From RPRC01 sp034933285 (lineage in GTDB: Bacteria > Desulfobacterota > Desulfuromonadia > Geobacterales > Geobacteraceae), in contig JAYFNT010000002.1 of assembly GCA_034933285.1 (NCBI GenBank), positions 248,001 through 312,000 of the forward strand: a stretch of DNA of 64,000 bases, written 5' to 3'. Shown here piece after piece: positions 17,131-26,718 of this stretch. The notes beneath the pieces were generated by a model. It did not search any database, was not told the DNA's origin, and saw only the letters and a program-made list of their open reading frames with translations. The first letter of the stretch is position 1. Every line of letters starts with the position of its first letter. The position numbers and the translations under genes were made by a program.

Positions 17131-17145
17131 CTAAAGGTTTTTTTT

Positions 17146-18162
17146 ATGCCCCGCATAATCGAGCCCCAGACAACCGAAGACGATTTCCTGTTCGAGTCGA
17201 CCCTGCGACCGCGGGCGCTGACCGAATACGTGGGCCAGGAAAAGGCCAAGGGGAACCTGCAGCTGTTCATCGACGCGGCACGGGGACGCAACGAATCGCT
17301 GGACCACGTGCTCCTCTACGGTCCCCCCGGCCTGGGCAAGACCACTCTGGCCAACATCATCGCCGCCGAAATGGGGGTCAACATCAAGTCCACTTCCGGT
17401 CCGGTCATCGAGCGGCCCGGCGACCTGGCAGCTATCCTCACCAACCTGGAGCCCCACGACGTCCTGTTCATCGACGAGATCCACCGGCTGTCCCACGTGG
17501 TGGAGGAAATTCTCTATCCGGCCATGGAGGATTTCCAGCTGGACATCATCATCGGCCAGGGGCCCAGCGCCCGCACCATCAAGCTGGATCTGCCCAAGTT
17601 CACCCTGGTGGGCGCCACCACCCGTGCCGGCCTGCTGTCGTCACCGCTTCGGGACCGCTTTGGCGTCATATCCAGGCTGGAGTTCTACACCGAGGCCGAG
17701 TTGGCAACCATCGTTACCCGTTCGGCGCGCATCCTCGGCATCCGCATCGACCCCGAGGGAGCCCATGAGATGGCGCGCCGCAGCCGGGGCACGCCCCGGG
17801 TGGCAAACCGTCTTCTGCGCCGGGTCAGGGACTTCGCCCAGGTGCGGGCGGACGGCGTCATTACCCGCCAGGTGGCCAACGACGCCCTGGAGCTCCTGGA
17901 GATCGACGAGATGGGCTTCGATCCCATGGACCGGCTGATCATGCTCACCATCATCGACAAGTTTTCGGGCGGGCCGGTGGGACTGGATACCCTGGCCGCA
18001 GCCATCTGCGAGGAGAGCGACACCATCGAGGACGTCTACGAGCCGTACCTGATCCAGAACGGTTTCTTAAACCGCACCCCCAGGGGCCGCATGGCCACCC
18101 GCATCGCCTATCTCCACTTCGGTCGCCAGTTGCCGGAACCTCCCCAGGGAAATCTGTTCTAG
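17146..18162 (+). CDS. ruvB: Holliday junction branch migration helicase RuvB
   Basis: The AAA+ motor of branch migration, 338 residues. Features seen are RPRALTEYVGQEKAKGNL, Walker A GPPGLGKTT at residues 59-67, Walker B FIDEIHRL, sensor-1 region VGATTRAGLLSSPLRDRFG, and the winged-helix C-terminus ending GRMATRIAYLHFG. ATG 17146 starts the conserved protein (MPRIIEPQTTEDDF) and follows AAAGG; an in-frame start 33 bases upstream lies in the repeat array and is unlikely. The next gene starts two bases after the stop. Confidence 0.97.
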   Translation: MPRIIEPQTTEDDFLFESTLRPRALTEYVGQEKAKGNLQLFIDAARGRNESLDHVLLYGPPGLGKTTLANIIAAEMGVNIKSTSGPVIERPGDLAAILTNLEPHDVLFIDEIHRLSHVVEEILYPAMEDFQLDIIIGQGPSARTIKLDLPKFTLVGATTRAGLLSSPLRDRFGVISRLEFYTEAELATIVTRSARILGIRIDPEGAHEMARRSRGTPRVANRLLRRVRDFAQVRADGVITRQVANDALELLEIDEMGFDPMDRLIMLTIIDKFSGGPVGLDTLAAAICEESDTIEDVYEPYLIQNGFLNRTPRGRMATRIAYLHFGRQLPEPPQGNLF

Positions 18163-18164
18163 CT

Positions 18165-18890
18165 ATGCAATTGATCTTCGATTTTCCTTCCACACCCTGC
18201 TACACCTTTGAAAATTTCGTCGTTTGTGACGGCAACAAAGCGGCGTGTCACTTCGCCCGCAAGCTGGCCGGCAATGACGGGACGGAAAACCTGCTCTACG
18301 TATATGGTCCTCCAGGGGGCGGCAAAACCCATCTCCTGGCGGCAGTCGCAAACTGCCTCTCCTCGTCGGCAGCACCGGCGCCGCTGATTTCCTGCCGCGA
18401 AATAGGGCAACTCTACGGTGGGGACTATTCCGCGGAGCGGGTGTCGCTGTTGGGGGAACGGTTCCAGGATGCGCAGGCGCTGCTCCTGGACGATATCCAC
18501 CTGCTGCCGGACAACGCCAACCTGAAGGTGGAAATCTGGCAGCTGTTCAATGACTTCTACGACTCGGGGCGCAGGATAATGATTACCGGGCTGGTGCCGC
18601 CCAAGGAACTGGCCGGTCTTGACGATCACCTGATTTCCCGGCTTCTGTGGGGGCTCGTGGCGCGGGTCGATATAAATGACGACGAATCCCGGCGCATGAT
18701 CCTGGCCAAGCTGGCTGAAGACATGCAGGTGATCGTGCCTTCCGACGTGGCCGAATATGTGCTGAAGCATGTCCGCAGGGACGTGCCGTCCCTGCGCGGC
18801 GCTTTGGAAGAAATAGGCCGTTACGCGCTGTCCGAGGGAAGGAAGGTAACCCTCAGGCTGGCGCGGGAGGCGCTGGGGCGCATGCAATAG
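18165..18890 (+). CDS. Hda/DnaA-like AAA+ protein
   Basis: A 241-residue relative of the DnaA ATPase domain. It has Walker A YGPPGGGKTHLL, Walker B LLLDDIHLL, a sensor-2 segment DVPSLRGALEEI, and no DnaA DNA-binding domain IV. The N-terminus reads MQLIFDF, which fits the QL-x-L/F clamp-binding motif with which Hda contacts the DNA polymerase beta clamp. A role in inactivating DnaA-ATP after initiation is therefore likely. It begins two bases after ruvB ends, so it is co-transcribed with recombination genes. Confidence 0.82.
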   Translation: MQLIFDFPSTPCYTFENFVVCDGNKAACHFARKLAGNDGTENLLYVYGPPGGGKTHLLAAVANCLSSSAAPAPLISCREIGQLYGGDYSAERVSLLGERFQDAQALLLDDIHLLPDNANLKVEIWQLFNDFYDSGRRIMITGLVPPKELAGLDDHLISRLLWGLVARVDINDDESRRMILAKLAEDMQVIVPSDVAEYVLKHVRRDVPSLRGALEEIGRYALSEGRKVTLRLAREALGRMQ

Positions 18891-18900
18891 AGCAATGAAC

Positions 18901-18933
18901 AGACCTGCCAGGTTTTGAAAACCTGGCAGGTCT
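18901..18933. repeat. Palindromic repeat AGACCTGCCAGG, copy 1
   Basis: Sixteen-base arms (AGACCTGCCAGGTTTT and its complement) meet around a single G, forming an almost perfect palindrome that begins 11 bases after the Hda-like gene. A second copy lies at 19287-19319, so the two bracket ppnP. Confidence 0.85.
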
Positions 18934-18965
18934 GCATCAATAATAATCCGAAACAGGAGAGAGTC

Positions 18966-19280
18966 ATGTCCGAATTCAAGAATGTCACCGTGATCCGCGA
19001 GGCAAATGTTTATTTCGACGGCAAGGTGACCAGCCGTTCAGTGCTGTTTGCCGACGGCAGCAAAAAAACCCTCGGGATCATGCTTCCGGGGGAGTATACA
19101 TTCGATACCGGCAAGCCGGAGCTGATGGAGATACTGGCCGGTGAGCTTGATGTGCAGTTGCCAGGAACTTCGGAATGGAAAACTGTGAGGGGCGGGGAGT
19201 CGTTCGAGGTTGCCGCCAATTCCGCGTTTTCTATGAAAGTGAAGACAGTGACGGATTACTGTTGTTCGTATTTAGGGTAG
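18966..19280 (+). CDS. ppnP: Pyrimidine/purine nucleoside phosphorylase (PpnP, DUF1255)
   Basis: A 104-residue single-domain cupin of the PpnP/YaiE family, which phosphorolyses several nucleosides to base plus ribose 1-phosphate. The family pattern is clear: ANVYFDGKVTSRSVLFADG, KKTLGIMLPGEYTFDTGKPE, MEILAGELDVQLPG and the final FEVAANSAFSMKV followed by DYCCSYLG. ATG 18966 follows CAGGAGAGAG. The gene is bracketed by two copies of a 33-bp palindrome. Confidence 0.93.
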   Translation: MSEFKNVTVIREANVYFDGKVTSRSVLFADGSKKTLGIMLPGEYTFDTGKPELMEILAGELDVQLPGTSEWKTVRGGESFEVAANSAFSMKVKTVTDYCCSYLG

Positions 19281-19286
19281 TTTGCG

Positions 19287-19319
19287 AGACCTGCCAGGTT
19301 TTTGAAACCTGGCAGGTCT
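19287..19319. repeat. Palindromic repeat AGACCTGCCAGG, copy 2
   Basis: Fifteen-base arms with a TTG centre, nearly identical to copy 1. It follows the ppnP stop codon by six bases and could serve as its terminator, though the T run is very short. Confidence 0.85.
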
Positions 19320-19347
19320 TTACCGCTTGAAACGAATTTTTCAATCG

Positions 19348-20286
19348 ATGGAACAGGATAAAACGACAGCCACCGTCGGGCGCTTTGCTCCTTCCCCCAC
19401 AGGCCCGCTTCACCTGGGTTCGCTGGTTGCTGCCATTGGCAGCTATATTATGGCGAAAAGGGCAGGGGGACAGTGGCTCCTGCGCATCGAAGACCTGGAT
19501 ACGCCACGGGTGGTCCCGGGGATGGACGACGATATCCTTCGCACCCTGGAGATCCTGGGCTTCCAGTGGGATGGGGAAATAGTCCGGCAAAGCTGCAGGA
19601 CGGCAGTCTACCAGGAGGCTTTGGAACGGCTTCTCAGGGAAGGCTCCGCCTACCCCTGCGGCTGTTCGCGGGCCGAGATCGCCCGTGCCGCTTCCGCGCC
19701 CCATCCTGGGGAGGAGGGCCCCGCCTACCCCGGGCTGTGCCGCAATGGAATCCCCGAAGGCAAGATTGCCAGGTCAATACGTGTCCACTCGGGCAGCGAA
19801 CCGATCGAATTCACGGACGGTGTGATGGGACCGTATCGTGTCGACCTTTCCCGCGCCGGCGGCGATTTCGTGATCAAAAGGGCCGACGGCCCCTTCGCCT
19901 ACCAGCTTGCCGTGGTCGTGGACGACGCTCTGTCCGGAGTGAATCAGGTTGTGCGCGGCGCGGACCTGTTACCTTCCACGCCGCGTCAGATCCGTCTCCA
20001 GCGCCTCCTTGGGTACCCCACACCCTCCTACTGGCATCTTCCCCTGGTCACCGGCCCCGGTGGGAGCAAGCTCAGCAAGCGGGACAATGCGGTGTCCCTT
20101 GCCTCCGGCCGCGACCTTGAGCGGGAGGGACACCTCCTTTTATACGATGCCTTGATCTTTCTCGGCCAGTCTCCTCCCCGAGAGCTTCTCGGCTCTTCCT
20201 GCGTAGAGATCCTGGAAGGGGCTGTTGCGCACTTTTCTCCGGAAATAATACCCCGCGTTCCGGGACCGTTTTCTTCCTGTACATGA
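19348..20286 (+). CDS. gluQRS: Glutamyl-Q tRNA(Asp) synthetase
   Basis: A truncated glutamyl-tRNA synthetase paralogue that attaches glutamate to queuosine in tRNA(Asp). The HIGH-type motif is FAPSPTGPLHLGSLVAA, the KMSKS-type motif is GSKLSKRDN, and a zinc site is suggested by CGCS and a later Cys (PGLCRNG). The anticodon-binding domain is absent and the length, 312 residues, fits the family. ATG 19348 was chosen over TTG 19327; neither has a strong ribosome site. The C-terminal 20 or so residues look variable. Confidence 0.93.
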   Translation: MEQDKTTATVGRFAPSPTGPLHLGSLVAAIGSYIMAKRAGGQWLLRIEDLDTPRVVPGMDDDILRTLEILGFQWDGEIVRQSCRTAVYQEALERLLREGSAYPCGCSRAEIARAASAPHPGEEGPAYPGLCRNGIPEGKIARSIRVHSGSEPIEFTDGVMGPYRVDLSRAGGDFVIKRADGPFAYQLAVVVDDALSGVNQVVRGADLLPSTPRQIRLQRLLGYPTPSYWHLPLVTGPGGSKLSKRDNAVSLASGRDLEREGHLLLYDALIFLGQSPPRELLGSSCVEILEGAVAHFSPEIIPRVPGPFSSCT

Positions 20287-20450
20287 GCCCCTTTTCCCTG
20301 CACGTGCCTTCAGCGCAATAATCTTTCTAAATGTAAGCATGGACGAAAAATCCGGCCAAATGCCTGTAGGGACAGGTTACCAACCTGCCCTCGACCCATG
20401 ATGGAAGAAAAGATTGCTTCGAAATTAAATGATGCATGCTGCGCGTCCGG

Positions 20451-21672
20451 TCAAATGCCCTTTGTCGCGGCCACGCCCTCTTCGGTGAAAACCACTTTCA
20501 GTCTGCAAAGCGACATCAGTTCCATAAGGCGGGAAGCCGGCAGGAGTTTTTTCCACCCGCTGTGGAACCGGTCCGCGGCAAGGAGAATGCCGCCCGGCCG
20601 AAGCCTACCGGCCAAGGAATCTACAGTGCGTATGATATCCTCTTCCAGGTGAAGGGCAGGTCCTCCCAGCAGGCCATTGCACAATATGACGTCATAAGTG
20701 GTTTCATCGCCACTGCGTGGGATCGAGACGTCCTCCAGCAGGAATTCCACTTCATCCAGTGCCTTGTCGTCGAACAGTGATTGTATGACGCTCCTGAAGC
20801 CTGCCTCCCTTGCCGGGTCATGGGGGAAAAAACCGTGGGCCGCGGCGAAGAGTTCCAGAGGCTCTATGGTTGAGCCGTGGATTCCTTGCCTGACGACGGG
20901 AATCCTCCATTGCTTAAGCGACCCGGCAAGGTCGTAGGTCCCTTCACCGGTTCCGCAGGCGGCGTCCAGGCAGCGGATTCCGTCTCTTTCAAGGTGGGAT
21001 CTACTCTCGAGATGGCATTTCAGAAATCGGGACTGGCAGGGATAACGGTTGAAGCCTCCTCCATGGCGCCGAGGCAGGAAATGCTCGAACAGGAAATGAA
21101 TGCGGAACGTTTCATCGTGTAAAAGGTTTTCCAGAAACAGGGCCGGGTTTGCGCCTGTGCAGATCGACCGGTGTCGCGTAAGGAAATCGAGCCAATTCCC
21201 TATTGACCCGGCAACTGAAGCCGAAGTCAGCGGCCGATAGCGGATAGCAAGGCTGTACAGGCGCCGCAGGGCCGAATCAATTTCCTCCATGGGCAGGTAG
21301 GTTTCCGTAGCCGATCTCATTTCATCGGTCACGACCAGACCTGGCGTCCACTGACCGTAGGGGTAATTGGAATAGTAAATTTGGGATCGACGGTGCATCC
21401 GTTCGATATGACTTTTAATGCACCGATCCCTAATTATTCCCGGAGTCAGGAGCTTGTAAAGATTGTTCCTTGTCGAGTTCGGATCAAGGGTAGGCTTGTA
21501 GCGGAGAGCAGGGACAAAGGAGACGCCGGTTTCGGATGTGAGGGTGGCTGTGGACAAAGCAGTGTCCCGGTCAGATGGCGCCGTTTTTTCGCATGAATTC
21601 GGCGAGCCGTTCCGCGATGATGCGGTAACCGCGGGCATTGCTTGGCTCCTCTAATTGCTTGAAAGTTTTCAT
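20451..21672 (-). CDS. SAM-dependent methyltransferase, probable frameshift near the start
   Basis: The main frame (20451-21638) holds a class I methyltransferase: motif I is CLDAACGTGEGTYDLA, followed by YDVILCNGLLGGPAL and LRPGGILLAADRFHSGW; the wider layout is CheR-like. Its apparent first 15 residues look unnatural. A second frame starts at ATG 21672, four bases after the stop of the upstream receptor gene. It reads MKTFKQLEEPSNARGYRIIA and on to ERLAEFMRK before stopping, and it meets the main frame at a run of six T (21594-21599, A on the coding strand). One missing or extra base there would restore a single protein. Whether this is real or a sequencing error is open. Confidence 0.7.
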
Positions 21673-21676
21673 TGTT

Positions 21677-23566
21677 TCAGAATGAGAAGCGGAGGCCGCC
21701 TTCGAACCAACGCGCGGGGTTTTTATAGAAATCCATGGCATATTGGGCGCCATTGAAAAGATTATGGGCCGTGAAGAACGCCTCTGCAGTCATTCCCTGG
21801 CTGAGCCGGAATTCCTTGGACAGGTTGAAATCCCAGATCATAGTGGTATATTTGCCGTTATTTTCGGGCGAGGCGTTGTAGTCGATATACCGCCCCGTAA
21901 GATTCGCCCTCAGGTATCTGGGATTATCGTAGTGCAAGCCGACATCATAAGTGTAACGCGGCACATCCTTCACCACTTCGTCGGTATCCAGATTCTTTGC
22001 GTTAATGTAAGTGAAGCCTGCAGATAGGGCAAGATGGTAAACAGGAGAGGTTTTTGCCTCAATCTCGACGCCCTCGCGGCGCTGCTTTCCGGAGTTGATC
22101 CACATGTCATAAGTGCTGTTCAGGGTAAGGGTATCAGAAATGTTGTGGCGGAAGTAGGTGGATTTCAGCCAAAAGTATTTGAGCGCGGCGGTTTCAAAGC
22201 CGAGGGAATATGACCAGACCTTTTCCAGCTTGAGATCGGGATTTGCGGTTACCCCGAGGTTTGTTCCGAATGTCGCGCTAAGGTAGGGAATGCTGAAACC
22301 CCTTGAAATGTAGCCGCGCAGGATGGTGTTGTCGGTAACGGCGCAGGTGGCTCCCAGGCTGGGACTCCAGAAATCCCCGTTTGTGCTGGTGTAGTCATAA
22401 CGGAGGCCTGGAGTAACGGAAAATATCCCGAGTTTTATTGTGTCGTTGACATAGAATGCCCACTTGTCCAGTCGTTGCGATCCGTCTTTGATTTGGGGAG
22501 AGTCGAGTTTTCCAAAGTCCAAATCGGAACCCAAAACCATGGTATTGTTTTTCTGCTGCCAGATAAGCCTGGCGCTGCCGCCAAAGGTCACTTCATTTGC
22601 TTTTATGGAATTTTCCTCGATGCCGGTGAAAGAGAGTTTATCAAACCTTTTAATACTGCGCATGGAATTCCTGAAACCGGCTTCGATGCTGAGTGAGTCG
22701 GATATTGAATGTATCAAGCTTAGAGTGCTGAGGAAATAGTCATACTCGTTTCTTGAATCCAATGTATATGGCATGCCCTGGTAATCGCCTGAGAACCTTC
22801 CAAACCCCCGATCCCCGGTTTCGTATCCGACGGTCAGGGTCAAGGTGGTATCCTGACTCGGCTGAAGGTTGAACTTTGAGTAAATGTTGCCACTCCTGAG
22901 AGGGGTGTTTTCATGCAAGCCGTCAGTAATCAGCCCGCCGCCGGAAATATAGTAGCCGAAAATTCCTTTCGTGCCTGAAAGCTCGGTCCGATAATCACCG
23001 AAATTCTTTTCCCCATAGGATAAGTAAACCTGTCCGCCGAATTTTCTGGAGTCGTCCGGGGATTTGGTGATGATATTGATGACGCCGCCGAGGGAAGAAC
23101 CCCAGGAGGAGGATGCCGGTCCCTTGACGATCTCGATGCGTTCGATTTGCTGGATCCTCAAGGCGCCCACATCCGGCGGGCCGTCACCGATATTGTTCTG
23201 GCTTACCCCGTCGATCATTACCAGGACATGCCGCGCTTCGGAACCCTGAACGGCAAGTGTGGAATATGCCCCCGGACCTGTTCCGCTCGACAACTGGAGA
23301 CCGGTTACCGTATTCAGAACGTCGGCTACCGAGTGAGCATTCATGGCCTTTATATCTTCAGCGGTGATGACGGTGATGTTTTCGGCAACCTGGGAAATGG
23401 ACTTTGCAGTCCTTGAAGGCGTGGTTACGAGGTCATTTTCGTCGTAGAACATTTCGAGGACATTCATTTCTTCACTTTCGGCAGCACGCAGGTTCCCGGC
23501 CGAAAGTGAGGAAATCAGAGCGATACACGACAAAACCAGGCTTGTTTTTAATGCAAAGCTGTGCAT
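21677..23566 (-). CDS. TonB-dependent outer-membrane receptor
   Basis: A 629-residue outer-membrane transporter. A signal peptide (LKTSLVLSCIALISSLSAGNLRA) is followed by a plug domain with ENITVITAEDIKAMNAHSVA, VLVMIDGV and RIEIVKGPASSSWGSSLGGVINII, then a beta-barrel rich in alternating aromatic strands. It ends in a terminal Phe (WFEGGLRFSF), as barrel proteins do. It resembles BtuB/siderophore or metal-chelate receptors; the ligand cannot be told. The gene is divergent from an orphan periplasmic binding protein and hybrid kinase, which may sense the same ligand. Confidence 0.94.
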   Translation of the reverse strand: MHSFALKTSLVLSCIALISSLSAGNLRAAESEEMNVLEMFYDENDLVTTPSRTAKSISQVAENITVITAEDIKAMNAHSVADVLNTVTGLQLSSGTGPGAYSTLAVQGSEARHVLVMIDGVSQNNIGDGPPDVGALRIQQIERIEIVKGPASSSWGSSLGGVINIITKSPDDSRKFGGQVYLSYGEKNFGDYRTELSGTKGIFGYYISGGGLITDGLHENTPLRSGNIYSKFNLQPSQDTTLTLTVGYETGDRGFGRFSGDYQGMPYTLDSRNEYDYFLSTLSLIHSISDSLSIEAGFRNSMRSIKRFDKLSFTGIEENSIKANEVTFGGSARLIWQQKNNTMVLGSDLDFGKLDSPQIKDGSQRLDKWAFYVNDTIKLGIFSVTPGLRYDYTSTNGDFWSPSLGATCAVTDNTILRGYISRGFSIPYLSATFGTNLGVTANPDLKLEKVWSYSLGFETAALKYFWLKSTYFRHNISDTLTLNSTYDMWINSGKQRREGVEIEAKTSPVYHLALSAGFTYINAKNLDTDEVVKDVPRYTYDVGLHYDNPRYLRANLTGRYIDYNASPENNGKYTTMIWDFNLSKEFRLSQGMTAEAFFTAHNLFNGAQYAMDFYKNPARWFEGGLRFSF

Positions 23567-23756
23567 AATGAATTTCTATGCCTCTAATAGTATTCAGATG
23601 TGCCATGCTTTGAATACGAAACCCGGACCGGTAAGCATGCTTGCTCACGTTTTCCGGAAACCGGCCGGAATTCCTCTTGCCATGAAACAATCAGGTTGCC
23701 GCTTGATGCAAGGTAACGTATCAAAACGTATCACATTTGTCCATACGAACCGGCTC

Positions 23757-24656
23757 ATGTCGCGCATTATAATCTTCATACTTTTCTTTCTTTTTATTCC
23801 CAGCGTTGACTCCAGGGCAGACCATCCATACGTACTGGTCATACAAAGCCTGAGAATCAGTCCGTACAACGAGGCGCTTGCCGGTTTCCGGGCCGCCCTT
23901 GAAGCAAAGGCCCGGGGGGCCCGTTACGCGGTCCTCCGGGTCAATGAAGCGGACCAGGCAATCAGGGAGCGCAAACCCGATCTGATCCTGGCAATCGGAA
24001 CCGAAGCCCTTCGGAAGGGCAAGAAATACCAGCATATCCCTCTCATCCACCTCATGGTCCTGAATCCCCATTCGATTCTCCATAATGAAAGAAACGTAAC
24101 CGGCGTCAGCATGGCGATTTCCCCGGAAAAACAGTTGCAGGCAATCAGAAAAGTGCTGCCTGACGCCCGCAGGATCGGCGTCATTTTCGATCCGGACAAA
24201 TCCGGAGCATATGTAAAAAAGGCTATGAGTTCAGCCAGGGCGCTCAGAATGGAGATCCGTCCCAGGGAAGTGACCAGCCCGAGAGAGGTTGCCGACTCAT
24301 TGCATGCCATGAAAGGAACGGTCGATGCCATCTGGATGATTCCGGATACCACTGCGATAACTCCGGACACAATCGAGACGATGATGCTGTTTTCCGTGAG
24401 AAACGGCATTCCGGTATGCTCGTTTTCCGCCAAGTATGTTGGAGCGGGCGCCCTTATGTCCCTTGATGCGAGCCCGTTCGACATGGGGAGGCAAGCCGGA
24501 GAAATGGCTGCCAGAATATTGTCCGGGGCAAGAGCAGCGGATTTGCAGACCGCTGAGGTGGAGCATCCGGTCTTGACCGTCAATGAAACAGTCCTGAGAA
24601 AACTGCGGTTGAAAATGAGCGATGATGTGAGGGCCAGGGCACGTATTGTCCGGTAA
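23757..24656 (+). CDS. TrpX-type periplasmic binding protein (ABC substrate-binding family, DUF534-like)
   Basis: A 299-residue periplasmic protein with signal peptide MSRIIIFILFFLFIPSVDSRA. The two-lobed pattern of the COG2984 family is clear: YVLVIQSLRISPYNEALAGF, LILAIGTEALR, VTGVSMAISPEKQLQAIRKV, IGVIFDPDKSGAYVKKA, DAIWMIPDTTA and GAGALMSLDASPFDMGRQAG. Upstream in-frame codons exist but the signal peptide marks ATG 23757 as the start. No permease or ATPase gene is adjacent. It is followed 10 bases later by a hybrid histidine kinase, which suggests a sensory role. Confidence 0.88.
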   Translation: MSRIIIFILFFLFIPSVDSRADHPYVLVIQSLRISPYNEALAGFRAALEAKARGARYAVLRVNEADQAIRERKPDLILAIGTEALRKGKKYQHIPLIHLMVLNPHSILHNERNVTGVSMAISPEKQLQAIRKVLPDARRIGVIFDPDKSGAYVKKAMSSARALRMEIRPREVTSPREVADSLHAMKGTVDAIWMIPDTTAITPDTIETMMLFSVRNGIPVCSFSAKYVGAGALMSLDASPFDMGRQAGEMAARILSGARAADLQTAEVEHPVLTVNETVLRKLRLKMSDDVRARARIVR

Positions 24657-24666
24657 AAACACGACC

Positions 24667-26718
24667 ATGATTGGAAGAAACTTGTATAAGATCTTGAGTG
24701 AAACATTCGCTGCCAAGATATTCCTGGTGAGCATATTGTCAATCATCGTTCTTTCGATGTCCCTGACCGGATACTTTGTCTACAGGGAATGGCGGTCAAA
24801 GACGGAATACCTTGACTGGCAGGGTGAAGTGCTGACAAGGCTGCTCGCTGACACGGCGCGGCTGGGCGTCTTCGCGGAGAATTCCGACATGCTGAAGGAT
24901 CCGGTCGAAAGCGTTCTGCAGGGCAAAGAAGTTTTGTATGTCTCCATATACAACCAGGACGGAGCTTTGTTGACCGAGAATACGAAACAGGGGAATTCAA
25001 GCCGGAACCAGGAATTCAGCATACCTGAACAGGAAAAGGGCGCAACCCTGAAACGGCTGAGGAGAGCGGGGCGATTCCTTTCAATCAGCCGGAAAAGGGA
25101 TATGGTGGACTTCTGGGCTCCGGTCATGGCAGGCCCGGACAAGACGACGGATGAAGCGCTGTACTTTGGCGACCGCATGTTCGGCAACCGGGAGCGGACC
25201 ATCGGCTTCGTGAGGATAGTATTCGACAAGGGCATTCTCAACCGGTCCCTTGGAAAGCTCATATTGAACAGCAGCCTCATCGGCCTGTTCTTCCTGTTTG
25301 CAGCAACTGTTATCGTCTTTTTAGTGGTCAAGGGGATCACCCGGCCCCTCAACACCCTTACGGAAAGAGTCAGGATAATGGGATCGGGGGCAACGCTGGA
25401 AAAGGTTGCGGTCGAGACCGGAGATGAAATCGGCAAGCTGGCCACGGCGTTCAACAGCATGACGGATTCGCTCCAGGCCCGGGATGTGGAGAAAGAACGC
25501 CTGGAGCACCAACTGCGTCATGCGCAAAAGATGGAAGCCATCGGTACACTGGCCGGCGGTGTGGCCCATGATTTCAACAATATCCTTTCCGTAATCGAGA
25601 GTTGTGCGGAACTGCTTCAGAATCGCATCAAGAAGAGCAGTTCCATCCGTAGTTATGTGGAACAGATTATTTCGGCTGCGAGCAGGGCCGGGGAGCTGAC
25701 GAGACGGCTCCTCATTTTCAGCAGGAGCCAGGCCCTGAACCCGAAAGCAGTTGACCTCAATACCGTTGTAAGGGACATCAGTGTGCTGCTGAAAAGGCTG
25801 GTTGGCGAGAACATCGAATTCCGTCTCGTGCTCTCGTGTGATGACCTGATCGTGATGGCCGACGAGCTGCAGATCGACCAGATAGTCATCAACCTCGTGA
25901 CAAATGCGAGAGATGCCATGCCCCAGGGCGGACAATTGTCCATAATGACGGAAATGGTTGAGATCCCATCATCCCAAGTGGAAGAGGCAAAGAAACCCGG
26001 GCCCGGAGTTTATGCCAGACTTTCTGTTTCAGATACGGGCGCCGGGATTGATCCGGAGAAAAGGGAAAGAATATTCGATCCGTTCTTTACCACCAAGGAG
26101 GTGGGCAAAGGGACCGGCCTCGGCCTGTCCATGGCATTCGGTATTGTGACCCAGCATCAGGGGCACATCGATGTTGAGAGCGAGCCGGGAAAAGGGACGG
26201 TATTTTCCGTGTACCTGCCGTTGATCGATGCCGCTCTCGAGCGGAAAAAGGATGAAAGCCTGTTCCTCCCTGTCGGCAACGGGGAGACCATTCTTGTTGC
26301 CGAGGATGACCGTTTCGTCCGCATGCTGACAAAGCATATCCTGACAAAGTACGGCTATCAGGTAATTGACGCTGAGGATGGAGAGGCAGCGCTGGAAAAA
26401 TTCAGGGAACATGCTGACGATATCCGCCTTCTGCTCTGTGATGTCGTCATGCCGAAGAAGAACGGCGTGCAGCTCATGAGTGAAATCAGAAGGATCAGGC
26501 CGGAGGTGAAGTTCATTTTCTTCAGCGGCCACACCCATGACATTCTCAACACCCATGGATTCGACACCAGGGAAGTCCTTTTGTTGTCAAAGCCAATGAA
26601 ACCCGGAGAGATGCTGATGGCCGTGAGGGCGGCGCTTGACGCACAGCCTCTGTCTACCCGTAACGAAGAACCCGGCGGAATGAATGCGCACGGCGAGGAG
26701 GCTTTCACAGGTGAGTGA
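24667..26718 (+). CDS. Hybrid sensor histidine kinase
   Basis: A 683-residue membrane kinase. Two membrane helices (about residues 17-37 and 195-218) enclose a periplasmic sensor region. Then come a HAMP domain, a HisKA domain with the phospho-acceptor His in GGVAHDFNNILS, an ATPase domain with N-box LVTNARDAM, G1 DTGAGI and G2 GKGTGLGLS, and a C-terminal receiver with acceptor Asp in LLLCDVVMPKKNG and Lys in LSKPMKP. Output probably goes to a response regulator elsewhere. The orphan binding protein just upstream may deliver the signal. ATG 24667 is preferred to TTG 24646. Confidence 0.93.
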   Translation: MIGRNLYKILSETFAAKIFLVSILSIIVLSMSLTGYFVYREWRSKTEYLDWQGEVLTRLLADTARLGVFAENSDMLKDPVESVLQGKEVLYVSIYNQDGALLTENTKQGNSSRNQEFSIPEQEKGATLKRLRRAGRFLSISRKRDMVDFWAPVMAGPDKTTDEALYFGDRMFGNRERTIGFVRIVFDKGILNRSLGKLILNSSLIGLFFLFAATVIVFLVVKGITRPLNTLTERVRIMGSGATLEKVAVETGDEIGKLATAFNSMTDSLQARDVEKERLEHQLRHAQKMEAIGTLAGGVAHDFNNILSVIESCAELLQNRIKKSSSIRSYVEQIISAASRAGELTRRLLIFSRSQALNPKAVDLNTVVRDISVLLKRLVGENIEFRLVLSCDDLIVMADELQIDQIVINLVTNARDAMPQGGQLSIMTEMVEIPSSQVEEAKKPGPGVYARLSVSDTGAGIDPEKRERIFDPFFTTKEVGKGTGLGLSMAFGIVTQHQGHIDVESEPGKGTVFSVYLPLIDAALERKKDESLFLPVGNGETILVAEDDRFVRMLTKHILTKYGYQVIDAEDGEAALEKFREHADDIRLLLCDVVMPKKNGVQLMSEIRRIRPEVKFIFFSGHTHDILNTHGFDTREVLLLSKPMKPGEMLMAVRAALDAQPLSTRNEEPGGMNAHGEEAFTGE

